A stretch of 64,000 nt of DNA from Thermodesulfobacterium hydrogeniphilum (GCF_000746255.1 NZ_JQKW01000001.1:18180-82179), one strand, 5' to 3'. Shown: positions 44,917-53,070, counted from the stretch's first letter. Made by a program: numbers and translations. The notes: generated by a model from the letters alone, not told the origin.

Positions 44917-45661
44917 GCTCTTTCCCAAGTGCCCAAAGAAGTTGTCTGCAAAATCCTTGGACAATTTTAACTTCTTTAGAAGTGAGCTCAAGTTTTGAAA
45001 GGAAGCGTTTAATGTTGGTAAACCAGAGGATTTTGTTTTCATGAGGTATGTAATCTATAGCTTTTAAAGTGGCTTCAATGATACTATACATGATATTCAA
45101 TTCTTGCTGAGTGGCTAACACGGGTTTAGGAAATTTGGGAATACTGGCTTCTTGAAAGATCTCATAAAGAATTATAACTATAGCTTGAGCTATATTTAGA
45201 GAGGCATTTTGAGTAGTGGGAATAGTTATAACTTTATCGCAATAAGAAAGCTCTTCATTTGAAAGCCCAAACCTTTCATTCCCAAAAAGAAGAGCTATTT
45301 TGTTATTTACAGAGAGTTCACAAATATAAGGAGCTAATTCCTTAGGAGTATAATAAACCATGCGTTTTCTTCCAAGACGTGCAGTAGTTCCTATAACATA
45401 ATTAAAATCTTTTAAAGCAGAAGGAAGATCAGGAAAAATTTTCATATTTTCTAAAATAGTTATCCCAGCTTTAGTAGCCATAGCTTTCATTTTTTCTTCA
45501 TCTATAGATTCAGGATTAACAAGAATAAGATTGGAAATGCCGAAATTAGCACAGGCTCTGGCAGTAGATCCTATATTTTCACTATACATAGGATTTACAA
45601 GTACTACAGCTATGTTTTCTAATTTTGCTTTTACGGGCTCAGAGACAGGTCTAACTTGCAT
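44837..45661 (-). CDS. trmJ: TrmJ-family SpoU (SPOUT) tRNA/rRNA 2'-O-methyltransferase
   Basis: A 274-residue SPOUT methyltransferase. The knot motifs are IAVVLVNPMYSENIGSTARACANFG (motif 1), ALLFGNERFGLSNEELSYCD (motif 2) and IPTTQNASLNIAQAIVIILYEIF (motif 3). These match the TrmJ/LasT group that methylates C32/U32 of tRNA. The last about 20 residues after ELKLSF are encoded antisense to the rlmD 3' end (80-nt overlap) and are not conserved-looking, so the C-terminal tail may be dispensable. It precedes a long AT-rich intergenic region. Confidence 0.88.
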   Translation of the reverse strand: MQVRPVSEPVKAKLENIAVVLVNPMYSENIGSTARACANFGISNLILVNPESIDEEKMKAMATKAGITILENMKIFPDLPSALKDFNYVIGTTARLGRKRMVYYTPKELAPYICELSVNNKIALLFGNERFGLSNEELSYCDKVITIPTTQNASLNIAQAIVIILYEIFQEASIPKFPKPVLATQQELNIMYSIIEATLKAIDYIPHENKILWFTNIKRFLSKLELTSKEVKIVQGFCRQLLWALGKELKLSFPKDQPTQNDRSGGTYQKEPVS

Positions 45662-45756
45662 AGGTTAATTTTATTCTTGTATAGGAGATTGTCAATAATA
45701 AATAGAGGTTGGTATTACAGTTTCTATTAAAAGTTAAAAAAATTTTCTTAAAGAGG

Positions 45757-45784
45757 TTGCTTAAAGAATTAATATTGGTATAAT
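45757..45784 (+). promoter_or_regulatory. Distal extended -10 promoter of the hdr-mvh operon
   Basis: TTGCTT (45757-45762), a 16-nt spacer, and a perfect TATAAT (45779-45784) preceded by the extended element TGG. It lies in the first copy of the tandem duplication and would give a leader of about 350 nt to hdrA. Confidence 0.6.
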
Positions 45785-45952
45785 TTATCGCTGTCTAAAT
45801 TTACCCAAAAATATACGGAACATAATACTTATCTTTATTAAAAATTTTATAAAATAAATAAAATTTATTAAAAAAATAATAAAAAATACAATATTTTATA
45901 AAAATTTATAAAACTTTTTTATCAAAAATTGAAAAAATTTTTCCTAAAGAGG

Positions 45953-45980
45953 TTGCTTTAAAAAATAATATTGGTATAAT
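45953..45980 (+). promoter_or_regulatory. Proximal extended -10 promoter of the hdr-mvh operon
   Basis: Same arrangement as the distal copy: TTGCTT (45953-45958), 16-nt spacer, perfect TATAAT (45975-45980) with TGG before it. Transcription from here would give a leader of about 155 nt. Confidence 0.65.
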
Positions 45981-46140
45981 TTATTATCATCTGAGTATGT
46001 AATAGTATACAAAAAGTAAAATTTATCTTTATTAAAAATTTTATAAAATAAATAAAATTTATTAAAAATAATAGAAAAGAATAATATTTTATAAAAATTT
46101 GTAAAACTTTTATTAACTAAAATATAAAAGGAGGGGCAAG

Positions 46141-48141
46141 ATGCCGAATATAGGGGTGTATGTATGTCATTGTGGCGAGAATATTAAAGGGGCAGTAAAT
46201 ATTCAAGAGGTAGTTGAATATGCTAAAACTTTACCAGATGTGGTTGTGGTTAGAGATTATTCCTTTATGTGCTCTGATCCTGGTCAGAATTTAATAAAAG
46301 AAGATATTAAAAAAGGCTTAGTTGATAGAGTTGTAATAGCATCTTGTACTCCAAGAACACATGAGCCGATTTTTAGATCAGCAGTAGAATCAGCAGGATT
46401 AAACAAATATTTTTGTGAAATAGCTAATATTAGAGAACAATGCAGCTGGGCTCATTGGCATGATAAAAAAGGAGCTACAGAAAAAGCCAAAAAATTAATA
46501 GCAAGTGCTGTAGCAAAAGTTAAATTAGCAAGACCCTTAGCAGATCGTTTTGAATCTGTAGAAAAGTCTGTGTTAGTAGTAGGTGGTGGTATTACAGGAA
46601 TGTTTGCTGCTATTGATCTGGCTGAAATGGGCTTAAATGTATATTTAGTAGAAAAAAATCCTTCTATCGGTGGAAATATGGCAATGCTTGATAAAACCTT
46701 TCCTACTATGGATTGTTCTGCATGAATTATCACTCCTAAAATGGGCGAGGTCGCCCGTCATTCTAATATCAAATTAATCACCTATGCAGAAGTAGAATAT
46801 GTAAAAGGATATGTAGGAAATTTTGAAGTCACTATAAGAAAAAAAGCTAAATATGTAGATTGGGATAGATGCACCGGATGTGGTCACTGTATAGAAATTT
46901 GTCCTACCAAAGTTCCCGATGAGTTTAACTGTGGTTTAAGCCAAAGAAAAGCAATTTATATTCAATTTCCACAAGCAGTTCCTAAAAAGGCAATTATAGA
47001 TGCGGAAAATTGTCTTTATTTCAGAACTAAAAGGAAAACCGGAAAAACAGTATGTCAAATTTGTTATAAAGGAATTCCTTCTAAAGGAATAGAGGGATGT
47101 CCTGCTAAAGCTATTAATTATGATGATAAAGATGAATATATAACTATCAAAGTAGGATCTATAATTTTGGCAACAGGTTTTAAGGTGATGGATAAACATC
47201 ATTTTAAAGAATATTCCCCAGATTGCCCTGATGTTCTTACTTCTATGGAATTTGAAAGAATATTATCTGCTACAGGGCCAACAGAAGGAAAGTTGAAGAG
47301 ATTATCCGATGGAAAAAAACCAAATAGTATAGCTTTTATTTCTTGCGTAGGAAGTAGAAGCCAGAAATATCATACCTATTGTTCTAAAATATGTTGTATG
47401 TACATGCTCAAACATGCCAGAATATTAAGAGAAAAATATCCAGATATAGATGTTTACTTATTTTTTATTGATGTGAGAACAGCAGGAAAAGATTTTGAAG
47501 AATTTTATGTATTTACTAAACAACTTGGAGTGAAAATTATCAGAGGAGGTCGTGTATCAGGAGTAGATGTAAAGCCTGATGGTAAGTTAAGAGTAAAGGC
47601 TTATGATGTTGATTTGTGTAGTCCTGTAGAAGTAGATGTGGATATGGTAGTATTAGCCACAGCTGTTGAACCAGCTATTGATACAGAAAAATTAAGCAAA
47701 ATATTTAATGTTTCTCGTGGAAGAGAAGGCTTTTTTAAAGAAGTGCATACCAAATTATATCCTGTAGAAACTTCTGCCAAAGGTGTATTTATAGCAGGAT
47801 GTGCTCAAGGACCTAAGGATATTCCAGAATCTGTAGTTCAAGCAAGAGCCGCTTCTTCTGCAGCCGCAGCTTTGGTAATACCTGGTAAGATCAGATTTGA
47901 GGCTATTTTAGCAGAAGTAGATAAAGATAAATGTAGTGGATGTGGATTATGTGGTCAGTTATGTCCTTATAGTGCTATTAAACTTGAAAGTTATGATGGA
48001 GTATATAAAGCAAAAATAGAACCTGCTCTTTGTTCTGGATGCGGAACTTGTGCAGCAGCATGTCCATCTAGAGCTATAACCTTCCATGGGTTTACTACTG
48101 AACAAATAGAAGCACAAATTGATGCTTTATTGATAGCATAA
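46141..48141 (+). CDS. hdrA: HdrA, flavin-containing heterodisulfide reductase subunit; selenoprotein with UGA at 46723
   Basis: A 666-residue flavoprotein that bifurcates electrons from hydrogenase to ferredoxin and to HdrBC. The frame is interrupted only by TGA 46723-46725, read as selenocysteine at residue 195. Both sides are one protein: upstream ends in the FAD loop VLVVGGGITGMFAAIDLAE and TFPTMDCSA, downstream continues IITPKMGEVARH, so Sec replaces the conserved cluster Cys. Further [4Fe-4S] motifs are CTGCGHCIEICP near residue 244 and two C-terminal ferredoxin sets (CSGCGLCGQLCP, CSGCGTCAAACP). A hairpin 15 nt after the TGA supports decoding. A split reading as two genes (a 194-residue piece and one from ATG 46741) is wrong in my view, because that ATG has no ribosome site. 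Strong AAAGGAGGGG precedes 46141. Confidence 0.93.
46741..46758 (+). promoter_or_regulatory. SECIS-like hairpin in hdrA
   Basis: A 7-bp stem (ATGGGCG with CGCCCGT, one G-T wobble) closing an AGGT loop, 15 nt after the UGA. The GGUC in and beside the loop matches the apical region of the Escherichia coli fdhF SECIS. The GC-rich codons here contrast with the AT-rich surroundings. Confidence 0.8.
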
Positions 48142-48155
48142 AAAGGAGGGGAACA

Positions 48156-48704
48156 ATGGAATTTGGAAGAGAAACCAATGTAATAAAACTTGATGAAGAG
48201 TTTTTTAAAGAATTTGAGACAGAATTGCAAGAAGCAGGTATGTCTATAAATGATTTAAGATCCTGTATTCAATGTGGAAAATGTGCAGGTACATGTCCAA
48301 TGGCTTTGGCAGGTTTGGAATTTTTTATAAAAAAGATAGTTCATGCAGCAACCTTAGGATTGAAAGAGATCTTCTTAGATGACTCTTCAGTATGGGGATG
48401 TCAAAGTTGTAATAGATGTGTAGAGATATGTCCCATGGAAATTAAGCCCTATGAATTAATTCAAGCTATAAGAAGGGTTAGTTTTAGAGAATATGCTATG
48501 CCATCTAATACTATAGATGGTTTACAAAATTATTACAAATTAGGACATGCGGTAGTGGTAAAAGGATATGAGAATAGAAGAAAAAAGGTAGGGTTACCAG
48601 AGCTTCCTCCAACAACCTTAGGAAATAAAGAAATGAGAAAGAAATTTCAGGAGATGTTAAAGAATACAGTTTTAGCAGAAGTAGCACCATTTCCGCTTGA
48701 TTAA
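48156..48704 (+). CDS. hdrC: HdrC, Fe-S subunit of heterodisulfide reductase
   Basis: A 182-residue cytosolic protein with two [4Fe-4S] motifs, CIQCGKCAGTCPMA (about residues 37-50) and CQSCNRCVEICPME (about 82-95), that wires HdrA to HdrB. The linker between them, helical with LIQAIRRVSFREYA after the second, is typical. It sits between hdrA (14-nt gap) and hdrB with AAGGAGGGG before the ATG. Length is normal for soluble HdrC. Confidence 0.95.
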   Translation: MEFGRETNVIKLDEEFFKEFETELQEAGMSINDLRSCIQCGKCAGTCPMALAGLEFFIKKIVHAATLGLKEIFLDDSSVWGCQSCNRCVEICPMEIKPYELIQAIRRVSFREYAMPSNTIDGLQNYYKLGHAVVVKGYENRRKKVGLPELPPTTLGNKEMRKKFQEMLKNTVLAEVAPFPLD

Positions 48705-48723
48705 AAGAAAAGGAGGGATTGAA

Positions 48724-49620
48724 ATGAAAAGAATAGGTTTATTTTTGGGATGCAATATTCCTTTACGAAGACCAGATATAGAATATTCAATGAGATATGT
48801 GTTAAATGAATTAGGAGTAGAGATAGTGGAATTAGATGGAGCAACTTGTTGCCCAGCTTTCGGTACAATGCCATCCATAGATTTAGTAGGCTGGTGTGCA
48901 GGTTCAGCATGGAATATGGCAATAGCAGAGGAAAAAGGCGTTGATATGATAACAGGATGTGGAAGTTGTTATGGATCTCTAAATGAAGCTAGATATCATA
49001 TGGAGAAACATCCTGAAATTAAAGAAAAAGTAAACGAGATATTAGGTAAAGTAGGTAAAAAATATAAAGGAGTAGTAAAAATATGGAATTTTTACAATTA
49101 TATATATGAAGAAATAGGGATAGAAGAGGTAAAGAAAAAAGTAAAGTATCCTTTAAACGATATAATATGTGGAACTCATGTAGGGTGTCATAACTTATGG
49201 CCAAGTAAGGCATATTCTACCAATGATGATAATGTTTTTAAACCTACAAGAATAAAAGAAATATGTGAAGCCGTAGGAGGTAAAGCTCCTTGGTATAGCA
49301 CAATATTGGATTGTTGTGGAATGGGAGCTTTGGGATCATTAGCCAAAGAAAAATCATGGGCATTATGGAGAAGAAAGGTAAATAAAATGATTGAAGAAAT
49401 AAATCCTGAATTATTTGTAACAGGATGCAGTTCATGCTTATTAAGATATGACAATGATCAAGCTTTGATGAAAAAAGAAGGATTAATAGATTTTGAAATA
49501 CCAGCAGTACATATAGCACAGTTATTAGCTTTGGTAATGGGAGCAGAACCAGAAAAAGCAGTAGGTTTAGCTGAAGTTCCAATAGATGGAATAATAACAA
49601 AAATAAAAGGAGGTAAATAA
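48724..49620 (+). CDS. hdrB: HdrB, catalytic CCG-domain subunit of heterodisulfide reductase
   Basis: A 298-residue subunit that carries two non-cubane [4Fe-4S] clusters and reduces the disulfide substrate. Two CCG-type repeats are visible: LFLGCNIPLRR with GATCCPAFGTM and TGCGSCYG, then GTHVGCHN with LDCCGMGALGSL and TGCSSCLLR. The start is ATG 48724 behind AGGAGGGATTGAA; a TTG at 48697 in the same frame would contain the ribosome site. In a sulfate reducer the disulfide partner is probably DsrC or a similar carrier rather than CoM-S-S-CoB (inference). Confidence 0.95.
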   Translation: MKRIGLFLGCNIPLRRPDIEYSMRYVLNELGVEIVELDGATCCPAFGTMPSIDLVGWCAGSAWNMAIAEEKGVDMITGCGSCYGSLNEARYHMEKHPEIKEKVNEILGKVGKKYKGVVKIWNFYNYIYEEIGIEEVKKKVKYPLNDIICGTHVGCHNLWPSKAYSTNDDNVFKPTRIKEICEAVGGKAPWYSTILDCCGMGALGSLAKEKSWALWRRKVNKMIEEINPELFVTGCSSCLLRYDNDQALMKKEGLIDFEIPAVHIAQLLALVMGAEPEKAVGLAEVPIDGIITKIKGGK

Positions 49621-49621
49621 A

Positions 49622-50041
49622 ATGAGCTGGGAACCTAAGATAATAGTGATTGCCTGTAATTGGTGTACCTATGCAGCAGCAGATCTTGCAGGTAGTTTAA
49701 AATATAGTTATCCCTCTACAGCCTATATAGTAAGAGTACCATGTAGTGGTAGGGTGGAACCAGAGTTTATAGTGGAGGCTTTAGTTAATGGAGCTGACGG
49801 AGTTTTAATTGGTGGTTGACCTCCTGGAGATTGTCATTACCGGTCTGGTAATTATAAAGCTTCAAGAAGATTTAAATTGTTAAAAAGAATGTTAAAAGAA
49901 TTAGGAATAGAAGAAGAAAGAGTAAGATTAGAATGGATTTCAGGAAGTGAAGGTAAAAAGTTTGCAGAGGTAATAACAGAAATGGATGCAAAAATTAGAC
50001 AGCTTGGTCCAAATCCTTTGAAGGAGGCAAAAAATGGCTAA
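49622..50041 (+). CDS. mvhD: MvhD, [2Fe-2S] electron-transfer subunit; selenoprotein with UGA at 49817
   Basis: A 139-residue protein linking MvhAG hydrogenase to HdrA. The frame contains TGA 49817-49819, read as selenocysteine at residue 66: VLIGG, Sec, PPGDCHYRSGNYKA. In MvhD the equivalent residue is a cluster Cys, and methanococcal VhuD has Sec at the same kind of site. Stopping at the TGA would leave only 65 residues and remove the conserved PGDCHY block. The C-terminal half continues SRRFKLLKRMLKELGIEEERV and ends at TAA 50039-50041, overlapping mvhG by 8 nt. A SECIS-like hairpin follows the UGA by 16 nt. Other Cys are in VIACNWCTYAAAD and RVPCSGRV. Confidence 0.93.
49836..49852 (+). 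promoter_or_regulatory. SECIS-like hairpin in mvhD
   Basis: A perfect 6-bp stem ATTACC/GGTAAT closing a GGTCT loop, 16 nt after the UGA. The loop sequence GGUCU is the same as in the classical fdhF SECIS apical loop that contacts SelB. Confidence 0.85.
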
Positions 50042-51011
50042 GCCAAAATTAGCATATTATCTGGCTGGAGGATGCGCGGGTTGTGATATAGCATTATTAG
50101 ATTTAGCAGATTATTTAGTAGATGTATTAAATGCAGTAGAAGTAGTATTTTTTACTCCTTCTTTGGTAGATGTCAAATATAAAGATTTTGAAGCACTACC
50201 AGATGGTTCAGTGGATGTAGGATTTTTTTCAGGAAATATAAGAAATAAAGAACATGAACATATAGCAAAATTAATGAGAAAGAAATGCAAGATATTAATA
50301 GCATTCGGAATATGTGCCTGTTTAGGAGGAATAAAAGGTTTAGTAAATTTGTATAATAATCAAGAATTGTTAGAAAAAGCGTATAAAGATACATTTAGCA
50401 CGGATAATCCAGATGGAATATTACCAAGTCCAAAATTTATAATAGATGGAAAATATGAATTAGAATTACCAGAATTGACTGAAGCCAAGACCTTAGATCA
50501 GGTAGTAGAAGTTGATTATTATATAGGAGGATGTCCTCCTCATTATAATCACATTAAAAAGGCATTGACAGCTTTATTAGAAGGAGAATTACCACCAAAA
50601 GGTAGCTGGATAACTATGGGACATGCTGTATGTGAAGTGTGTCCAAGGAATCCAGTAGGAAGAGGAGAATTAAAAAAACCTGTAAAAGAAGTAAAAAGAG
50701 TGATAGAAGGCCAGTTACCAGAAGATATGTGTCTGCTTGAAGCAGGATATTTATGCTTAGGTCCAATAACACTAGGAGATTGTGGAGCAAGTTGTATAAA
50801 AGCTAATATACCATGCAGAGGATGTGGAGGTCCTATACCAGGAGTGAAAGACTTTGGATTAAGAGCAATAAGTGCAATAGCCAGTATATTGGAAAATGAA
50901 GAGTTAATAGATAAAATAGTAGATCCTATTCATTTATTTTATAGATACAGCTTAGCAGGATCTATGTTGAGAAAAAAAATTAAAAAAGAAACAAAAAATA
51001 GGGAGGTTTAA
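50034..51011 (+). CDS. mvhG: MvhG, small subunit of cytosolic [NiFe] hydrogenase
   Basis: A 325-residue subunit with the proximal cluster motif AGGCAGCDIALLD and GICACLGGIKG, the medial/distal motifs CEVCPRNPVGRG, CLGPITLGDCGASC and CRGCGGPIPGV. It has no Tat signal, so it is cytosolic. It overlaps mvhD by 8 nt behind AAGGAGG and ends 2 nt before mvhA. It carries electrons from the NiFe site to MvhD and HdrA. Confidence 0.95.
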   Translation: MAKPKLAYYLAGGCAGCDIALLDLADYLVDVLNAVEVVFFTPSLVDVKYKDFEALPDGSVDVGFFSGNIRNKEHEHIAKLMRKKCKILIAFGICACLGGIKGLVNLYNNQELLEKAYKDTFSTDNPDGILPSPKFIIDGKYELELPELTEAKTLDQVVEVDYYIGGCPPHYNHIKKALTALLEGELPPKGSWITMGHAVCEVCPRNPVGRGELKKPVKEVKRVIEGQLPEDMCLLEAGYLCLGPITLGDCGASCIKANIPCRGCGGPIPGVKDFGLRAISAIASILENEELIDKIVDPIHLFYRYSLAGSMLRKKIKKETKNREV

Positions 51012-51013
51012 GT

Positions 51014-52480
51014 ATGCAAAAGATAGAATTAAATCCTATGACCAGATTGGAAGGTCATGGGAAAATAAGTATATTTTTAGATGATAAAGGAGATGTAGAT
51101 AATGTCTTTTTCCAGGCAGTAGAGTTTATGGGATATGAAAAATTTTTGATAGGAATGCCTATAGAAGAAGTTCCAAGAACAGTAAGTACTATATGTGGTG
51201 TATGTAGAGCAGTACACTTTATGGCAGCTTTAAAAGCAGCAGATGAAATTTATGGAACAAATCCAACCCCTACTGCTCAAAAATTAAGAGAAATATTATT
51301 CCTTGCTCATTATATAGAAGATCATACTGAAATATTATATGCAATGGGATTACCAGATTTTGTATGTGGATTAACAGCTTCACCAGAAGAAAGAAATCTG
51401 ATAGGATTAATAAGGAAAGTAGGAGTAGATATAGGAAAAGATGTTTTAAAGAAAAGATTTGCAGCAGTAAGAATATTTGAAATGCTTGGAGGTAAACCCA
51501 GCCATCCAGTAGCAGGATTACCAGGAGGATGGAGCAAGAGATTAACAGAAGAAGAAAGAAAAGAAATATTAAGGTTGGCTGATGAATGTATAGAGTTAGG
51601 AAAATTTACTTTAAAAATATTTAAAGAAGTAATATTAAACAATCCTCAATATGTAGAATTAATGAAAGGAGAGGTGTATAAAGTAATAACTAATTATTTA
51701 GGCACAGTGGATGAAGAAGGGAAAATAGTATATTATGACGGTGTTCAGGTATTTATAGATACAGAAGGTAATGAGATAGGAAGATTTCGTGGCAAGGAAT
51801 ATTTGGATTGGATTTCAGAGAGAACCTTAGAATGGAGTTATATTAAAGCACCCTATATAAAGAAATTCGGATGGAAAGGATTTGTAGATGGGAAAGAAAC
51901 AAGTTTATATAGTGTAGGTCCGCTTGCAAGATTAAATATAGGAAATGGCTATGATACACCTCTTGCTCAGGAAGCCTATGAAGAAATAGTGGAATTTTTT
52001 GGAGGAAAGCCGATTCATAATATCTTAGCATATCATTGGGTAAGAGCCATAGAATTATTACACGCAGCAGAAAGAATAAAAAAGATAGCTTCTGATGAAA
52101 GTATAACAGATGGAAATGTAAGACAGGAATTAGGTAAAGTATCAGGAGAAGGAGTAGGTATAGTAGAGGCACCAAGAGGGACTTTAATTCATCATTATAA
52201 GACAGATGAAAATGGAATAGTAACGGATGCTAATCTTATTGTAGCAACAACGCATAATAAAGGGGCTATTAATATAGCTATAAAAAAAGCAGCAGAAAAT
52301 TTCATTAAAAAAGGAAAAATAAATGAAGAGATACTTAATTTAGTAGAAATAGCTTATAGACCTTATGACCTTTGTTTAGCCTGTGCTACTCATACTTTGC
52401 CTGGAAGATTACCCATTCAAATTGATATTTATAACAAAGATAAAGAATTAATAAAAAGCTTAAGAAATTTTGAAAATTGA
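51014..52480 (+). CDS. mvhA: MvhA, NiFe catalytic subunit of the cytosolic hydrogenase
   Basis: A 488-residue group 3c-like large subunit. The active-site Cys pairs are TICGVCRAVHF (about residue 58) and DLCLACATH (about residue 452); both pairs are Cys, so the Ni site is not selenated even though hdrA and mvhD are. A C-terminal extension TLPGRLPIQIDIYNKDKELI follows the His cleavage site and implies a maturation protease. RLEGHGKISIFLD at the start and EAPRGTLIHHYK are typical. It ends at a strong terminator, directly before the protease gene. Confidence 0.95.
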   Translation: MQKIELNPMTRLEGHGKISIFLDDKGDVDNVFFQAVEFMGYEKFLIGMPIEEVPRTVSTICGVCRAVHFMAALKAADEIYGTNPTPTAQKLREILFLAHYIEDHTEILYAMGLPDFVCGLTASPEERNLIGLIRKVGVDIGKDVLKKRFAAVRIFEMLGGKPSHPVAGLPGGWSKRLTEEERKEILRLADECIELGKFTLKIFKEVILNNPQYVELMKGEVYKVITNYLGTVDEEGKIVYYDGVQVFIDTEGNEIGRFRGKEYLDWISERTLEWSYIKAPYIKKFGWKGFVDGKETSLYSVGPLARLNIGNGYDTPLAQEAYEEIVEFFGGKPIHNILAYHWVRAIELLHAAERIKKIASDESITDGNVRQELGKVSGEGVGIVEAPRGTLIHHYKTDENGIVTDANLIVATTHNKGAINIAIKKAAENFIKKGKINEEILNLVEIAYRPYDLCLACATHTLPGRLPIQIDIYNKDKELIKSLRNFEN

Positions 52481-52515
52481 AAATGAAAGGGGCCTCAATG
52501 CCCCTTTCATTTTTT
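52481..52515 (+). terminator. Terminator between mvhA and the maturation protease gene
   Basis: A 13-bp stem AAATGAAAGGGGC/GCCCCTTTCATTT with a six-base loop CTCAAT and a T6 tail. It abuts the mvhA stop and lies only 9-12 nt before the next start codon. Confidence 0.93.
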
Positions 52516-52523
52516 AAAAAGTT

Positions 52524-52970
52524 ATGAAAAGAGCTATAGTAGTTGGAATAGGTAATCCAAATTTTAGAGACGATGGTGTAGGATTTAAAGTTATAGAGAA
52601 TTTAAAAGGACTGGTAGATACTGTTTGTTTTCTAAATACAGATCTTAAAGTAATAGATGCTATTTTAAATTATGATATAGCTATAATAGTAGATGGAATA
52701 AAAATAGGAACTGAACCTGGTACTGTTATAGAAATTGATCCTGTAAAAAGCTGGAAAAATGTTTATGCCAGTGGAACTCATAGTATAAATATTTTTGAAG
52801 TAATTAGAGTAGGATATCAGGTTTTTCCAGAAGAAATGCCTAAGAAAATTAAAATTATAGGTGTAGAAGTAGAAGATGTGGACACCCTTGATAAAGAATG
52901 CAGTCCTAAAGTGAAAGAAGCAATCCCAAAAGTTATTCTAAAAATTAAAGAAATTCTAAAATTATCTTAA
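52524..52970 (+). CDS. [NiFe] hydrogenase maturation protease (HyaD/HycI family)
   Basis: A 148-residue endopeptidase that trims the C-terminal extension of hydrogenase large subunits after nickel insertion. The metal-sensing Glu/Asp/His positions are in GIGNPNFRDDGVG, AIIVDGIKIG and SGTHSINIFEVIRVG. Which large subunit it serves is open; its place after mvhA favours MvhA, although the periplasmic enzyme also needs one. It has no visible Shine-Dalgarno, and its ATG follows a terminator by about 10 nt, so its expression should be low relative to the hydrogenase. Confidence 0.88.
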   Translation: MKRAIVVGIGNPNFRDDGVGFKVIENLKGLVDTVCFLNTDLKVIDAILNYDIAIIVDGIKIGTEPGTVIEIDPVKSWKNVYASGTHSINIFEVIRVGYQVFPEEMPKKIKIIGVEVEDVDTLDKECSPKVKEAIPKVILKIKEILKLS

Positions 52971-53035
52971 TAAAATGTATATTCCATAATTTTATTAAGA
53001 TTTTAAAATATAATTAAAAACCCTTAATAATTTTC

Positions 53036-53064
53036 TTGACTTATTATATTTATTGCAATAATAT
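53036..53064 (+). promoter_or_regulatory. Candidate promoter for the oxyanion-binding-like gene
   Basis: TTGACT (53036-53041) and TAATAT (53059-53064) are separated by 17 nt. The spacer and -10 region are covered by the inverted repeat at 53040-53070. Confidence 0.5.
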
Positions 53065-53070
53065 AATAAG
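53040..53070. promoter_or_regulatory. Inverted repeat, operator candidate over the promoter
   Basis: Two 11-bp arms (CTTATTATATT and AATATAATAAG) mirror each other around a nine-base centre TATTGCAAT. All eleven pairs match. Its place over the -10 region suggests a repressor site; the regulator is unknown. Confidence 0.55.

Larger units (their letters stand above)
45734..46113 (+). repeat. Imperfect tandem duplication of about 195 bp upstream of hdrA
   Basis: The only gene-free stretch longer than 300 bp (45662-46140) consists mainly of two similar copies, 45734-45922 and 45929-46113, offset by about 195 bp. Both begin with a T/A-rich lead into TAAAGAGGTTGCTT, contain TTGGTATAATTTAT, and end in TATCTTTATTAAAAATTTTATAAAATAAATAAAA and a TAAAACTTTT tail. 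About 45 bp in the middle differ. Outside the duplication, 45662-45733 shows nothing I recognise. Confidence 0.85.

Noticed and set aside
45662..46140. A small RNA or tRNA gene in the long AT-rich gap before hdrA
   Set aside because: No cloverleaf or stable GC-containing fold was seen; the region is explained by a duplicated promoter and leader.
46726..48141. Reading hdrA as a pseudogene or as two separate genes
   Set aside because: There is no other damage, the second part's ATG (46741) has no ribosome site, and a SECIS-like hairpin follows the TGA at the right distance.
48701..49600. Long minus-strand frames antisense to hdrB, mvhG and mvhA
   Set aside because: Their products are Leu/Ser/His-rich and non-family-like; they arise because A/T-ending codons in the real genes leave the complementary frame without stops.
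51014..52480. Selenocysteine at the MvhA nickel site
   Set aside because: All four ligand codons are Cys (ICGVC and CLAC); there is no in-frame TGA.
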